DNA from: Bacteroidia bacterium
GTDB lineage: Bacteria > Bacteroidota > Bacteroidia > CAILMK01 > JBBDIG01
DNA: 64,000 bases
Direction: 5' to 3'
Assembly: GCA_040880525.1 (NCBI GenBank)
Contig: JBBDIG010000052.1
Span: forward strand, 1-64,000
Shown here in pieces: positions 1 to 9,105 of this stretch. Position 1 is the stretch's first letter. Each line of letters starts with the position of its first letter. The position numbers were made by a program, and so were the translations under genes. The notes beneath the pieces were generated by a model, which saw only the letters and a list, made by a program, of their open reading frames with translations, ran no database searches and was not told the origin of the DNA.

Positions 1-94
1 GCAGACCTAAATTAAAATGTGATTTTACTCCAGCTTATTAGGGGGCTAAGACAGTACATCCTTTGCCACCGGCACACCGGATTGGTACACCTAT

Positions 95-3000
95 GTGGAC
101 TCTAATAAGATTAATCTTCAATCGGAATTTTTTCAGATTGGCGACTATGATGGGGATGGTGCTTCCGACTTTATGTTTATTGGGTATGAGTGGAACTACA
201 CATCTCCTAAGTACAAAACTAGAATTACCCACCCTAGAGTGCATAAAAACAATGGCTCATCCAGTTACTCCTACCGAGTTAATGGGCTTGCCACCACAGA
301 ATTAACCTCCTTGGAGTTTAACGGAGATGGCAAAACCGACATCCTTTGTCAAAACGGCAGTACACTTTACATTTATGAAACGACATATAACCAAAGCAAC
401 TATACAGTAACAGCAACTCAACTATATTCTGGAAATCATCAGTGGGACAAAAAATATCCCGGGGATTTCAACGGTGATGGCAAAACGGATTTATTGGTAA
501 TGAGCGATGTATGGGAAATAGCCTATTCCACAGGGAAGGCGTTCAGCCTAAGTGGCATTTCATTTACGAACTACACTGATAATACAGATTATGTGAGAAC
601 TGGAGATTACAATGGTGATGGGAAATGTGATATCTTACATGTTCAAAATAATCAAAATGATTGGAAATCTTATTTGAACTTTCACTTGTCTGAGGGAAAT
701 ACTTTTGCTGCTGAGACTTTTGTGCTAAATTATTTTGTTCATTTTACAAATACATTAGGTTCAGGCGATTTTAACGGAGATGGACGAGTTGAAGAAGTTG
801 ATCGGTTTGATTCTGGTGACCCTTGTAAAATGCTCTACTTCAATAGGGATGGGCAAGATCTAAGATTGCAAAGAATTTCAAATGGTCTTAACCAGTCAAC
901 TATTTTCGACTACTCCTGGCTGTCAAAAGCCACTAATTATATCAAGGGATCAACTTCGACCTATCCATTGACGGATATTCAAGCACCCATACCTGTGGTA
1001 AGTACACTTTCTACCGACAATGGCCTTGGCGGTCTAACAACTGTTAACTTTTCTTATGAGGGTGCCATTATTCATCGGCAGGGGAGGGGTTTTCTTGGAT
1101 TTTCAAAGGTCACTTCCAGCAATGTGACATCAGGAGTAAAGTCGGTTCAGGAATTTTCAATCAATCCAACTTACCACCACCCTTATCTTGCCAACCATAA
1201 AACCATATTATCTTCCAATTCATCATTAATTTCAGAAACAGAGAATACCTATTCGTTTGTTGATCGCGGGTCCGAGATCTATTGGTTCCAAACTACTGAA
1301 TCTATTACAAAGGATTATCTTACCGGGGCTGCAACAAAGAGCACGATAGATTACGATGATGATAATTACGGTAATGTTGAATCAGCTACAAGTGTAATAT
1401 ATGCTGACCTGGATTTAACACAAGAGGTAGAAAGTGCAGTTACTACAAGCTCAAACTTTGCGGCCTATGGAAGTTGGATACCAGCGAGCCCTGGTACAGT
1501 TACCGTGACTAAAGAGAGAAAAGCGACCAATGAGGCCCCATTCAGTAGAACCGTTGAATATACTTACAATGGCAATGGCAAAATAATCCAAGAGGTTGTA
1601 TTTCCTGGCCTTACGAATAATGTGACTACAGATTATTCATACAATTCTTGGGGCTTAGTGAAAGACATCACAGTATCTTCCTCTGGCCTGCCAACGAAAA
1701 CCGAGCAATATGAATATGATCTTTTTGGCCGGTTTCCAACCAAGATAACCAACGCATTGGGGCAGGTTACGAAAAGCACCTTTGATTCTCGCTGGGGAAA
1801 GCCTCTGTCTGTAACAGGGATAGACGGGCTCATCACCACCAATCAATATGACGGGTTTGGCCGGTTGATCAAGAACACCTCGCCTAATGGTGTGGTTATT
1901 AACAGCACCTACGGTTGGGATATAGTACCAAATGAAAACAAGTTGTATTATACTGCTGTTCAGCATCCGGGGAAGCCGGATGTAAAAACATGGTATGATT
2001 TGCTGGGACGTGAGGTGGTATCAGAACTTGATGGGATGAATCAAAACAAAATTTTTATTGAGAAATCCTATGATTCACGCGGAAATCTTTCTGCTGAATC
2101 CGCACCTTACTTTGAAAACGAACAGCCCTTATGGACTACATACAGTTATGAGGACGATTACAATAGAATTGAAGATATTTCTGATGGGACCCGAACCACA
2201 GCGTATGAATATAGCGGCTCGGGTGGACAGGCAACGGTAGCCATCACCAACCCGGCTCAGCAGACGGTTACAAGAGTTAGCGATGCGGCCGGAAAATTAA
2301 TAAGCGCCACTGACGGAGGCGGAACGCTTTCCTATAGATATAACAGTGCAGGTAATCTTCGTGAAGTTTGGTTAAAGACTTCGCCCGTTCATATTTACCT
2401 CCAAACTGAAATGAAATATGATGCCAATTATGGGTATCAAACGGAGCTTTGGGATAAAAATGCAGGCACAACGACTTATGATTATAATGCCTATGGGCAG
2501 TTAATTTCCCAGGAAGATGCAGAGGGCAATGAGTTTTATGATCTTTTATATGATGCGGTAGGTAGAATGACTGAAAAATCAAGTAAAACCGGCACCACGA
2601 TGCATGGCACCTACACCTATGAATATATTACCAGCGGGTATGGCCTGAACCAACTCAAGAAATCAACTGCTCCAAATGGCTATTACCAAGAATTTATCTA
2701 CGACCAATACAGCCGCCCTACCCAGGTAAAAGAAGTTGCAGGCGCTGAAACTTTTACCACCAGCTATTCCTACGACCAATACGACAGGCTTATCACCCAA
2801 ACCTACCCATCGGGTTTTGCTATTGAGCATATTTACGACAACAATGGTTATCTTACCACTGTGAAAGAGCTAAACGGCAGCAACATCTTTTCTGCACCTG
2901 AAGTGAATGCACTGGGGCAATACACCCAATATGACCTGGGCAATGGATTGACCACAACCCGCACTTATGACCAATTCGGCTTGCCTAAGAAAATTGAAGA

Positions 3001-4867
3001 AGAAACAGGCGATGTTTTTAGCATGGAATATAGTTTTGATCCTAGTAGCGGGAACCTTGACTGGCGGCAAGACAATGTGCCTAACGTGAACGTGACAGAG
3101 TATTTTAACTATGATCCCTTGTTGAACCGGCTGGAGAATATTGAGTTTGAAGGCAGCAGTTACGATATAAATTACGAGTCCAACGGAAATATCAACTTTA
3201 AATTTGATGCCGGGGATTATAGTTATCATTCCTCAAAACGTAATGCTGTTCAGGAAATTAACTATACTCAAATTCAGGGGCCACAATCACCCATCACCAC
3301 TACCCAAAACATCTCCTATACCCCTTTTGACCGCACTGCAAGCGTAACCCAGAGTAGTGATAATTTCCAAGTTGATTATTTTTACGGTCATGACCAAAAT
3401 CGAAAAAAAGCGGTTGAAGTATATAACGGAATAACAACTACCACCCACTACTCCGGCAGCTATGAGAAGATGGAAATAGATGACGGCACAACTACCACAT
3501 ATGAAGTGCATTACATCTCCGGTGGAGATGGCCTTGCCGCTATATACGTGAAGGAAAACGGCACCGGCACCATGTACTATGCTTACTCTGATTACCTCGG
3601 CTCCATTCTCACTGTAACCGATGACCAGGGCAATATAGTAGCCGGTGGCAAGCAAAGCTTTGATGCCTGGGGCCGCTATCGCAACCCTGATGATTGGACC
3701 TATGACAACATATCTGCACGGCTGCCCTGGCTAAAACGCGGCTTTACCGGCCATGAGCATTTGCCTGAAGCCATTTCCCTTATCAACATGAATAACAGGA
3801 TGTATGATCCGGTGGTGGGAAGGATGATGGCGGTGGATAATTTTGTTGTAGATCCCGCCTATACCCAAGCATTTAATAGATATAGCTACGCATTAAACAA
3901 TCCTCTTAAATATTCTGATCCAGATGGAGAAAATCCAATCTTTATTGCTGCGGCAATTGGAGCAGCATTTTTTGGCTACATAGGTGGAGTGGCAGCTAAT
4001 GACCATCAAATCAATCCAATCAAATGGGATTGGAACTCAGGAAACACCTACCTTGGAATAGGAATGGGAATTGTCACAGGTGCATTTGCTGGAGCAGCGG
4101 TCTATGCAGGTGGCCCAGCACTGGCGGGAACTGGCTTTTTCTCTAATTTTGGAACAAGTGGAACTGTAGCAGCCTACAGCATTGTTGGGGCCGCTTCTGG
4201 GGGGGCTGCTGGATATTTAACAGGTTTTGGAACAGGTATGTTAGTCAGTGATGGCAATTGGAACTATGCCCATAAAAGCGGAATGTTCTACGGAAGTATT
4301 GGGTTTGGAATCGGGACTGTTGCAGGTGGAATATATGGCTTTATTAGTGGATATGAACCGCCCCCACAGGGGTATGGCAACATTGATATGTCCTTAGTGG
4401 CTTCCGCTGATCCTTACGCAGGAGTAGCTTATCAAGAGCCTGGCTTTCCCAACCCGAAAACCATTCTGTCCAACTATCCTGCTGTTGGAGAATATTGTAA
4501 TCAGGCTTCTGACGAATGTGCAATTCGGATGAGTATTGCTCTTTCTAGAAGTGGTGTAGATTTATCAGGTTCTAACATTTTCAGAGAAACACATATTCAT
4601 AATGGTATCATCCATCAGCCAAGTGCCGCAGCTTTGGCTGATTATCTTACTATTAAATTAGGTTCCCCCACAATCTATAATCATCCTACGGGTTATTGGT
4701 CATTTGACGATTTTAGCCATAAGGCTGGTATTATTTATTTTGTTCCTCCGGGTAGAGGGGGTACGGGGCCTCAGCACATTGATGTCATATCTGGAGGTAG
4801 TATAGGGAGTAAGTTCTATCCTACTAAAGTCATTTGGTTCTGGCATTTTATATTAAACGGTTATTAA
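95..4867 (+). CDS. Rhs/YD-repeat polymorphic toxin with C-terminal Tae4-like amidase domain, 5' end probably disrupted
   Basis: Seen: five FG-GAP/VCBS-like repeats (GDYDGDGASDF, FNGDGKTDIL, GDFNGDGKTDLL, GDYNGDGKCDIL, GDFNGDGRVEEVD) fill the first ~260 residues. A Tc-toxin/SpvB-like middle (GRGFLGFSK) and long YD-repeat tracts follow, then an Rhs-associated core ending near residue 1275 (RYSYALNNPLKYSDPDG). A glycine-rich, possibly membrane-inserting stretch (~1290-1420) leads to a variable tip. The tip contains DECAIRMSIALSRSG with Cys1475 and GPQHIDVISGG with His1561, matching the Cys/His pair and CAIRMS signature of Tae4 amidases, which cleave peptidoglycan peptide stems in the periplasm. 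The core encapsulates the toxin in known Rhs proteins; delivery here is inferred. The start is GTG, but readable VCBS-type sequence continues in frame upstream to about position 50, where a stop intervenes. There is no signal peptide, so the true N-terminus is probably lost or frameshifted. Confidence 0.85.
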   Translation: MDSNKINLQSEFFQIGDYDGDGASDFMFIGYEWNYTSPKYKTRITHPRVHKNNGSSSYSYRVNGLATTELTSLEFNGDGKTDILCQNGSTLYIYETTYNQSNYTVTATQLYSGNHQWDKKYPGDFNGDGKTDLLVMSDVWEIAYSTGKAFSLSGISFTNYTDNTDYVRTGDYNGDGKCDILHVQNNQNDWKSYLNFHLSEGNTFAAETFVLNYFVHFTNTLGSGDFNGDGRVEEVDRFDSGDPCKMLYFNRDGQDLRLQRISNGLNQSTIFDYSWLSKATNYIKGSTSTYPLTDIQAPIPVVSTLSTDNGLGGLTTVNFSYEGAIIHRQGRGFLGFSKVTSSNVTSGVKSVQEFSINPTYHHPYLANHKTILSSNSSLISETENTYSFVDRGSEIYWFQTTESITKDYLTGAATKSTIDYDDDNYGNVESATSVIYADLDLTQEVESAVTTSSNFAAYGSWIPASPGTVTVTKERKATNEAPFSRTVEYTYNGNGKIIQEVVFPGLTNNVTTDYSYNSWGLVKDITVSSSGLPTKTEQYEYDLFGRFPTKITNALGQVTKSTFDSRWGKPLSVTGIDGLITTNQYDGFGRLIKNTSPNGVVINSTYGWDIVPNENKLYYTAVQHPGKPDVKTWYDLLGREVVSELDGMNQNKIFIEKSYDSRGNLSAESAPYFENEQPLWTTYSYEDDYNRIEDISDGTRTTAYEYSGSGGQATVAITNPAQQTVTRVSDAAGKLISATDGGGTLSYRYNSAGNLREVWLKTSPVHIYLQTEMKYDANYGYQTELWDKNAGTTTYDYNAYGQLISQEDAEGNEFYDLLYDAVGRMTEKSSKTGTTMHGTYTYEYITSGYGLNQLKKSTAPNGYYQEFIYDQYSRPTQVKEVAGAETFTTSYSYDQYDRLITQTYPSGFAIEHIYDNNGYLTTVKELNGSNIFSAPEVNALGQYTQYDLGNGLTTTRTYDQFGLPKKIEEETGDVFSMEYSFDPSSGNLDWRQDNVPNVNVTEYFNYDPLLNRLENIEFEGSSYDINYESNGNINFKFDAGDYSYHSSKRNAVQEINYTQIQGPQSPITTTQNISYTPFDRTASVTQSSDNFQVDYFYGHDQNRKKAVEVYNGITTTTHYSGSYEKMEIDDGTTTTYEVHYISGGDGLAAIYVKENGTGTMYYAYSDYLGSILTVTDDQGNIVAGGKQSFDAWGRYRNPDDWTYDNISARLPWLKRGFTGHEHLPEAISLINMNNRMYDPVVGRMMAVDNFVVDPAYTQAFNRYSYALNNPLKYSDPDGENPIFIAAAIGAAFFGYIGGVAANDHQINPIKWDWNSGNTYLGIGMGIVTGAFAGAAVYAGGPALAGTGFFSNFGTSGTVAAYSIVGAASGGAAGYLTGFGTGMLVSDGNWNYAHKSGMFYGSIGFGIGTVAGGIYGFISGYEPPPQGYGNIDMSLVASADPYAGVAYQEPGFPNPKTILSNYPAVGEYCNQASDECAIRMSIALSRSGVDLSGSNIFRETHIHNGIIHQPSAAALADYLTIKLGSPTIYNHPTGYWSFDDFSHKAGIIYFVPPGRGGTGPQHIDVISGGSIGSKFYPTKVIWFWHFILNGY

Positions 4868-4877
4868 AATATTCCTA

Positions 4878-5354
4878 ATGAGACTAATACTTTTAGAATT
4901 AGTGATTGCTATCTTTTGCTATGCATGCACATCACCGACACAGAAGCCGATAAAAGGTGGGGTATATATAGCAAAAGAATTGTTTTCAAATCGAGAGGTT
5001 GATTATAGTCACGTGTACCCATTACTTGCTTTGCGCATTGATAGTATAAATTATGATACCTTATTGGTCAAGTATCGTTTCGGAAAAGAGGCACATTTGG
5101 ACGAAGATTTCATTTATCGTGATTCTTGCAATTGTTACAAATCAAGTAATAAGGTCGCTTTTGCACCTCTTGGACAGCTAAGGCATATAGTATTCTTAAA
5201 TGTTAAGAATGACGGGGCATTAGAACTATATTACATTCAAAGCGGTGAGAAACGCTATCATCAATTTAGGTTAAGCTATATAGATAGCGTAGATTTAGAT
5301 ACCCATAGAAATATTTACTATGCCGAAGATGGATTTGAGCTTTTTGTTGAGTAG
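4878..5354 (+). CDS. Small lipoprotein, candidate immunity protein for the Rhs-Tae4 toxin
   Basis: 158 residues. A short hydrophobic leader ends in a lipobox-like CYAC followed by TSPTQ, so the product should be lipid-anchored and face the periplasm. It starts 10 bp after the toxin stop, in the same direction, the usual toxin-immunity arrangement. Tae4 amidases act in the periplasm and their known Tai4 immunity proteins are periplasmic, so a lipoprotein is the right kind of partner. I see no clear Tai4 sequence signature; the assignment rests on position, size and export signal. The body is rich in beta-strand-like alternation with a Cys pair (DSCNCY). Confidence 0.7.
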   Translation: MRLILLELVIAIFCYACTSPTQKPIKGGVYIAKELFSNREVDYSHVYPLLALRIDSINYDTLLVKYRFGKEAHLDEDFIYRDSCNCYKSSNKVAFAPLGQLRHIVFLNVKNDGALELYYIQSGEKRYHQFRLSYIDSVDLDTHRNIYYAEDGFELFVE

Positions 5355-5412
5355 GTTTTATCCTATGAGACGTTTATTTAACAGTTCTACCTAACCTATT
5401 AAAGCAAAGAAA

Positions 5413-5913
5413 ATGACAGCCAAAACAGTAGTTATATTTTTCGCAACAATTATATGTACCTCAATCGCTAAGACACAAACCGCCCACTACACCTATGATG
5501 ATGCAGGTAATTGTATCCTGCGAGATGTGATCCATTACCACCAGGTTCCTAATAATGATGGGCCGGACACAGGAATGGCCGATTTTAGGGAGGGTGATTT
5601 GAGTACTGCCGAAACCGATGCTGAATCAACCAATGCATTTTCTTCGGATCATGTGTCCAGCCGCAAAGGAAAGTATGCCTTTTCAATTTATCCAAACCCT
5701 ACCCAGGGGCAACTCAGGATTGTGTTTGAAGATGCCTTTTTGGATTTGCCTCGAAAGCAAGCGAGTTTCTACGATATGCAGGGCAAGCTTATGGAGCAAA
5801 GGCAGATAAATGACCCTAATATAGACTTCAATATGTCAGGGGCTGCGGGTCAATACATTCTTCGGATACAGGCAGAAGGCTTTAAAGCAGAATGGCAGAT
5901 CATTAAGCATTGA
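5413..5913 (+). CDS. Small secreted protein: one YD-repeat plus T9SS type A sorting domain
   Basis: 166 residues: signal peptide (to about TSIAKTQ), a single Rhs-like YD motif (AHYTYDDAGNCILRDVIHYH), a short acidic linker, and a C-terminal T9SS type A sorting domain (SIYPNPTQGQLRIVFED, then GQYILRIQAEGFKAEW). It should be exported by Sec and then moved to the surface by T9SS. It lies 58 bp after the candidate immunity gene and its TGA overlaps the TTG start of the next gene. Decayed copies of its 5' half recur at about 8951, 9583 and 10261, each behind a small lipoprotein gene, so this gene appears to mark the downstream edge of exchangeable toxin/immunity cassettes. Its own function is unknown. 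Confidence 0.8.
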   Translation: MTAKTVVIFFATIICTSIAKTQTAHYTYDDAGNCILRDVIHYHQVPNNDGPDTGMADFREGDLSTAETDAESTNAFSSDHVSSRKGKYAFSIYPNPTQGQLRIVFEDAFLDLPRKQASFYDMQGKLMEQRQINDPNIDFNMSGAAGQYILRIQAEGFKAEWQIIKH

Positions 5914-8171
5914 GTAAAAGTGGTTACATAATTTTCTTGCTCTTTTTCTTCTGCCTTGTAAGCAGCTACTCTCTCTATGCCCAAAAAGAAGCCAATATCT
6001 GGTACTTTGGTGATAAAGCAGGTTTAGATTTTTCTACGGTACCACCAACACCAATAGAAGACAGTAAGATGCTCACAGGTGAGGGATCGGTATCAATTTC
6101 AGATGACCAGGGTAAACTTTTATTTTATTCTAACGGAGAGGCCATCTGGAACAGCCAACATGATACGATGTCTAATGGTGATAATCTTCTTGGGCACTGG
6201 TCCTCCTCGCAGTCTGTAGCCGCTGTAAAAAAACCACTATCCGATGCTTTATATTACATTTTTACGTCAGGGGGCATGCCGGGTTACAATGGAATTCATT
6301 ATTCTATTATTGATATGAACCTAAATAATGGTTTAGGCGAAGTTACCAATGTGAAAAATAAAAAACTACTCACACCCTCAACGGAGCAGTTGGCGATTTT
6401 CAATCATGCCAATAACCGCGATTACTGGATATTTACTCATAAATTGAATAGTGATGAAATTTATGCCTGGTTGTTAACTCCCATTGGGGTGGATACAATT
6501 CCAGTAATATCTCAAACAGGGCGTTTAATTCTTAATTCACCACCTCACTATGCCGGCATAGGTATAATGAAAATTTCACCAGATGGAATGTATCTTGCTG
6601 CCTCATACTATGATTTCGAGATTGTTCAATTGTTTTATTTAGACAATCAAACCGGTAAAGTAACTCCAAAGCATCTTTTTTCAAATCTTGACGACCCTTA
6701 TGGAATTGAGTTTTCACCGGATGGTAGGTTTTTATATGTAGCTGAATTCAACATGCAGAGGAGAGTACTTCAGTATGATCTCAATACACTTAGTATTGTG
6801 GGTTCAGAAAAAGAACTTTGGCGTACGCCTGATTATCAGCAATGTATAGCTGCTATGCAGATAGGAATTGATAATAAAATTTATGGTGCGCAGACTAAAA
6901 TACAGGACTCAATGGTGATCATAAATCAACCTAATAAGAAGGGACTTGCCTGTGACCTAAATACCTCTGGTTTATTCTTAAAGTCGGGGGAAAACAGGCG
7001 TGGCCTCCCCACCTTCAACAGTGCCATCTTTTTCAAACCCACGTTCGAATACCAAAACACCTGCTTCCGCGATACCACCCACTTCTCCACCTACGCCCCC
7101 TCTGCCGATTCTGTGCGCTGGGATTTTGGCGATCCGCAATCAGGAGCTTTAAATTATTCATCACTTATGGAGGCGGATCATTTTTATTCCAAACCCGGCA
7201 CTTACACCGTTACCATGCACTTTTACCGGAGAGGCGAAATATGGGAAACCGTGAAGGAGGTAGAAGTTGTCTCCGCAGAAGTTGACCTGGGAAGCGATAC
7301 AACCTTGTGCAATGACGAAACCTTGGGATTAAACGGCTCGCTGCCCGGTGCCAATTACCTGTGGCAGGATAGTGCTACCTCGGCCACCTACGAGGTTTCT
7401 GCTCCCGGCACCTATTGGCTGGAGACGGAGGTAAAAGGCTGCAAAAGCCGCGACAGCATTGAGGTGGATTATATTCAATTGTCCGCAGATTTAGGAAACG
7501 ACACCACCCTCTGCGAAAATGAGACGCTGCTTTTAAATGCCAATGCATCCGGTGCTTCCTATTTGTGGCAGGATAGCACTAATGGTTCGGTTTATCTGGT
7601 AAAAGATCCTGGAATTTATTCAATTGAAATAGCAAAAGGCCGGTGCAAGGCCAGCGATTCCATTCAGGTTCAATACCGCTCGCTGCCACTGGTTGATCTT
7701 GGAAATGACACAGTAATGTGTAACGGCCACACCCTCATGCTGAATGCCTCCATAGGAAATGCGCAATACCTGTGGCAGGATGGCTCCACCACCGCCAGCA
7801 TCGAGGTACGCGATTCTGGTAGCTATTCCGTGATGGTAAGCGATGGCTGCGTGGGCTACGATACCATTCTGGTGGACTTCCAGCATTGCGACTGCGACTT
7901 TTGGTTTCCCACCGCGTTTTCACCCAACGGTGATGGCTTCAACGATGCGTACAAGGCCCTCTCTGATTGTGCCATTACCTACTACAGCCTGCGCATCTTC
8001 ACCCGCTGGGGCGAGGAGGTATTTGCCACCGACCAGATCACCGAAGCCTGGGACGGGAAGTACAATGGGGAGGATATGCCGCAAGGGGTATACATTTACC
8101 TCCTACAGCAGCGCTCCTATAATTACCCGGTCGGTGAGGTGCGGAAGGGGAATGTGATGTTAACAAGATAA
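5910..8171 (+). CDS. Large secreted protein with WD/PKD/Ig-like region and T9SS type B (CHU_C) C-terminal domain
   Basis: 753 residues. A signal peptide ends about SSYSLYAQ. An N-terminal beta-propeller-like region (~30-380, with SPDGMYLAASYYD and EFSPDGRFLYVAE) is followed by a PKD-like domain (RWDFGDPQSG, PGTYTVTMHFYR). Three Ig-like repeats of the type DLGNDTTLC...YLWQDS...PGTY come next. The C-terminal gliding-motility-associated domain contains PTAFSPNGDGFND and ends in GNVMLTR. This is a T9SS type B cargo, probably a cell-surface or released adhesin. The start codon is TTG inside the preceding stop (TTGA), implying translational coupling with the 5413 gene. Base composition becomes GC-richer past ~7000, in the repeat region. 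Confidence 0.85.
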   Translation: MSKSGYIIFLLFFFCLVSSYSLYAQKEANIWYFGDKAGLDFSTVPPTPIEDSKMLTGEGSVSISDDQGKLLFYSNGEAIWNSQHDTMSNGDNLLGHWSSSQSVAAVKKPLSDALYYIFTSGGMPGYNGIHYSIIDMNLNNGLGEVTNVKNKKLLTPSTEQLAIFNHANNRDYWIFTHKLNSDEIYAWLLTPIGVDTIPVISQTGRLILNSPPHYAGIGIMKISPDGMYLAASYYDFEIVQLFYLDNQTGKVTPKHLFSNLDDPYGIEFSPDGRFLYVAEFNMQRRVLQYDLNTLSIVGSEKELWRTPDYQQCIAAMQIGIDNKIYGAQTKIQDSMVIINQPNKKGLACDLNTSGLFLKSGENRRGLPTFNSAIFFKPTFEYQNTCFRDTTHFSTYAPSADSVRWDFGDPQSGALNYSSLMEADHFYSKPGTYTVTMHFYRRGEIWETVKEVEVVSAEVDLGSDTTLCNDETLGLNGSLPGANYLWQDSATSATYEVSAPGTYWLETEVKGCKSRDSIEVDYIQLSADLGNDTTLCENETLLLNANASGASYLWQDSTNGSVYLVKDPGIYSIEIAKGRCKASDSIQVQYRSLPLVDLGNDTVMCNGHTLMLNASIGNAQYLWQDGSTTASIEVRDSGSYSVMVSDGCVGYDTILVDFQHCDCDFWFPTAFSPNGDGFNDAYKALSDCAITYYSLRIFTRWGEEVFATDQITEAWDGKYNGEDMPQGVYIYLLQQRSYNYPVGEVRKGNVMLTR

Positions 8172-8180
8172 AGCTTTACC

Positions 8181-8278
8181 TTAGTGCGCGTTTCGTTTAG
8201 TGAAGCGTAAGGCATGCGGTGCCGGTTTCACACAAGAGGCACGCGTTACGCTATCGCTAAACGCGCGCCAACGGGGGG
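8181..8278. repeat. Palindromic ~95 bp repeat, copy 1
   Basis: The left arm reads TTAGTGCGCGTTTCGTTTAG and the right arm CGCTATCGCTAAACGCGCGC. The arms are near reverse complements around a central GGTGCCGGTTTCACACAAGAGGC-type core, and a G-run (ACGGGGGG) closes the unit. The same unit recurs at 8991, 9686 and 13718 in the same orientation. It lies just after the T9SS type B gene stop. It may form a hairpin or be a small non-autonomous mobile repeat; no coding content. Confidence 0.85.
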
Positions 8279-8345
8279 ATATTATTCAGGGTTGTGACAT
8301 ATGTTATGATTTTTAATGGTCTAAAACTACGATTCCCGTTTTAAC

Positions 8346-8915
8346 ATGAAACCGAATACGATTACTTTTATTCTGATATTGACTGCTGTGTTTGCCTTCA
8401 TGGGCTCTTGTTCCATTGTTGGCCAGTCAAATAAAGGGTTTAATTACGTAGGAGTGGCGTTCAGTAATCCGAATAAAGGGATAGACATTATACTGCAAAA
8501 AGCTATTTTAGACTACGAACGCTGGCACGACTCCCTTCTTGGAATTGAAGGTTTTTTAGGGATTAAATTAATCGAGTGGAATGATACCCTTATTGAGTTT
8601 AGCCTTAAAAAAATGTATTCCAGGTATGATTTGGAGTGGTATGATTTTAATGGGGTAAAGGAAATAGACACTTCACTTGTTTTTGTATTTATCAATAAAG
8701 ATCCATCAAAAATTGATTCCCTCAACTTGTACTTAAAACCAATTGACCTTCATAATCTTCCACCCCTGAGTTCTTCGGTTGATTTTCATAGTTTTCGGGT
8801 ATATCTATACGATATTAATTTAAACACTTTTAAGGTCTTGAATTGTCATGGGGATAAGGAGGTCTGTGGAGATTTCAGGCGATACACATTCCCCTTTAAG
8901 GACTTTGATCCTTGA
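8346..8915 (+). CDS. Small lipoprotein, putative orphan immunity protein
   Basis: 189 residues. The signal peptide has a lipobox FMGSC, so a membrane-anchored periplasmic or surface lipoprotein is predicted. The mature part is rich in aromatic and acidic residues (YSRYDLEWYDFNG) and contains no enzyme motif that I recognise. Its immediate context matches the immunity gene at 4878: short lipoprotein, same strand, followed by a remnant of the YD-repeat/T9SS gene. This suggests it once sat behind a different Rhs toxin tip. No cognate toxin remains in the window. The immunity role is inferred from context only. Confidence 0.65.
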   Translation: MKPNTITFILILTAVFAFMGSCSIVGQSNKGFNYVGVAFSNPNKGIDIILQKAILDYERWHDSLLGIEGFLGIKLIEWNDTLIEFSLKKMYSRYDLEWYDFNGVKEIDTSLVFVFINKDPSKIDSLNLYLKPIDLHNLPPLSSSVDFHSFRVYLYDINLNTFKVLNCHGDKEVCGDFRRYTFPFKDFDP

Positions 8916-8950
8916 AGCATTATTACTAAGAATATGATAAAAATAATGAT

Positions 8951-8990
8951 TCTCTGCAATGATACTTCGAGCGAGATGTGGTGCGTTTCC
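8951..8990 (+). pseudogene. Decayed fragment of the YD-repeat/T9SS gene (scar 1)
   Basis: In one frame the DNA reads AMILRARCGAF, comparable to GNCILRDVIHY of the intact gene at 5413. At the DNA level GCGAGATGTG is shared with the intact copy near 5520. The match is short, and I trust it mainly because clearer scars occupy the same relative position after the next two lipoprotein genes. It runs straight into the repeat copy at 8991. Confidence 0.4.
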
Positions 8991-9042
8991 TACGGCAAGA
9001 GGCACGTGTTGCGCTATCGCTAAACGCGCGCCAACGGGGGGT
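8991..9042. repeat. Palindromic ~95 bp repeat, copy 2 (right half)
   Basis: Contains GCAAGAGGCACGTGTTGCGC followed by the right arm CTATCGCTAAACGCGCGCCA and the terminal G-run, nearly identical to copy 1. The left palindromic arm is missing or replaced by the gene scar immediately upstream. Confidence 0.8.
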
Positions 9043-9105
9043 AAATTGGAACACGACTATATGGGGAGTTGGAACATACGAGACATATTTTCCAAGAAGG
9101 CGAAG

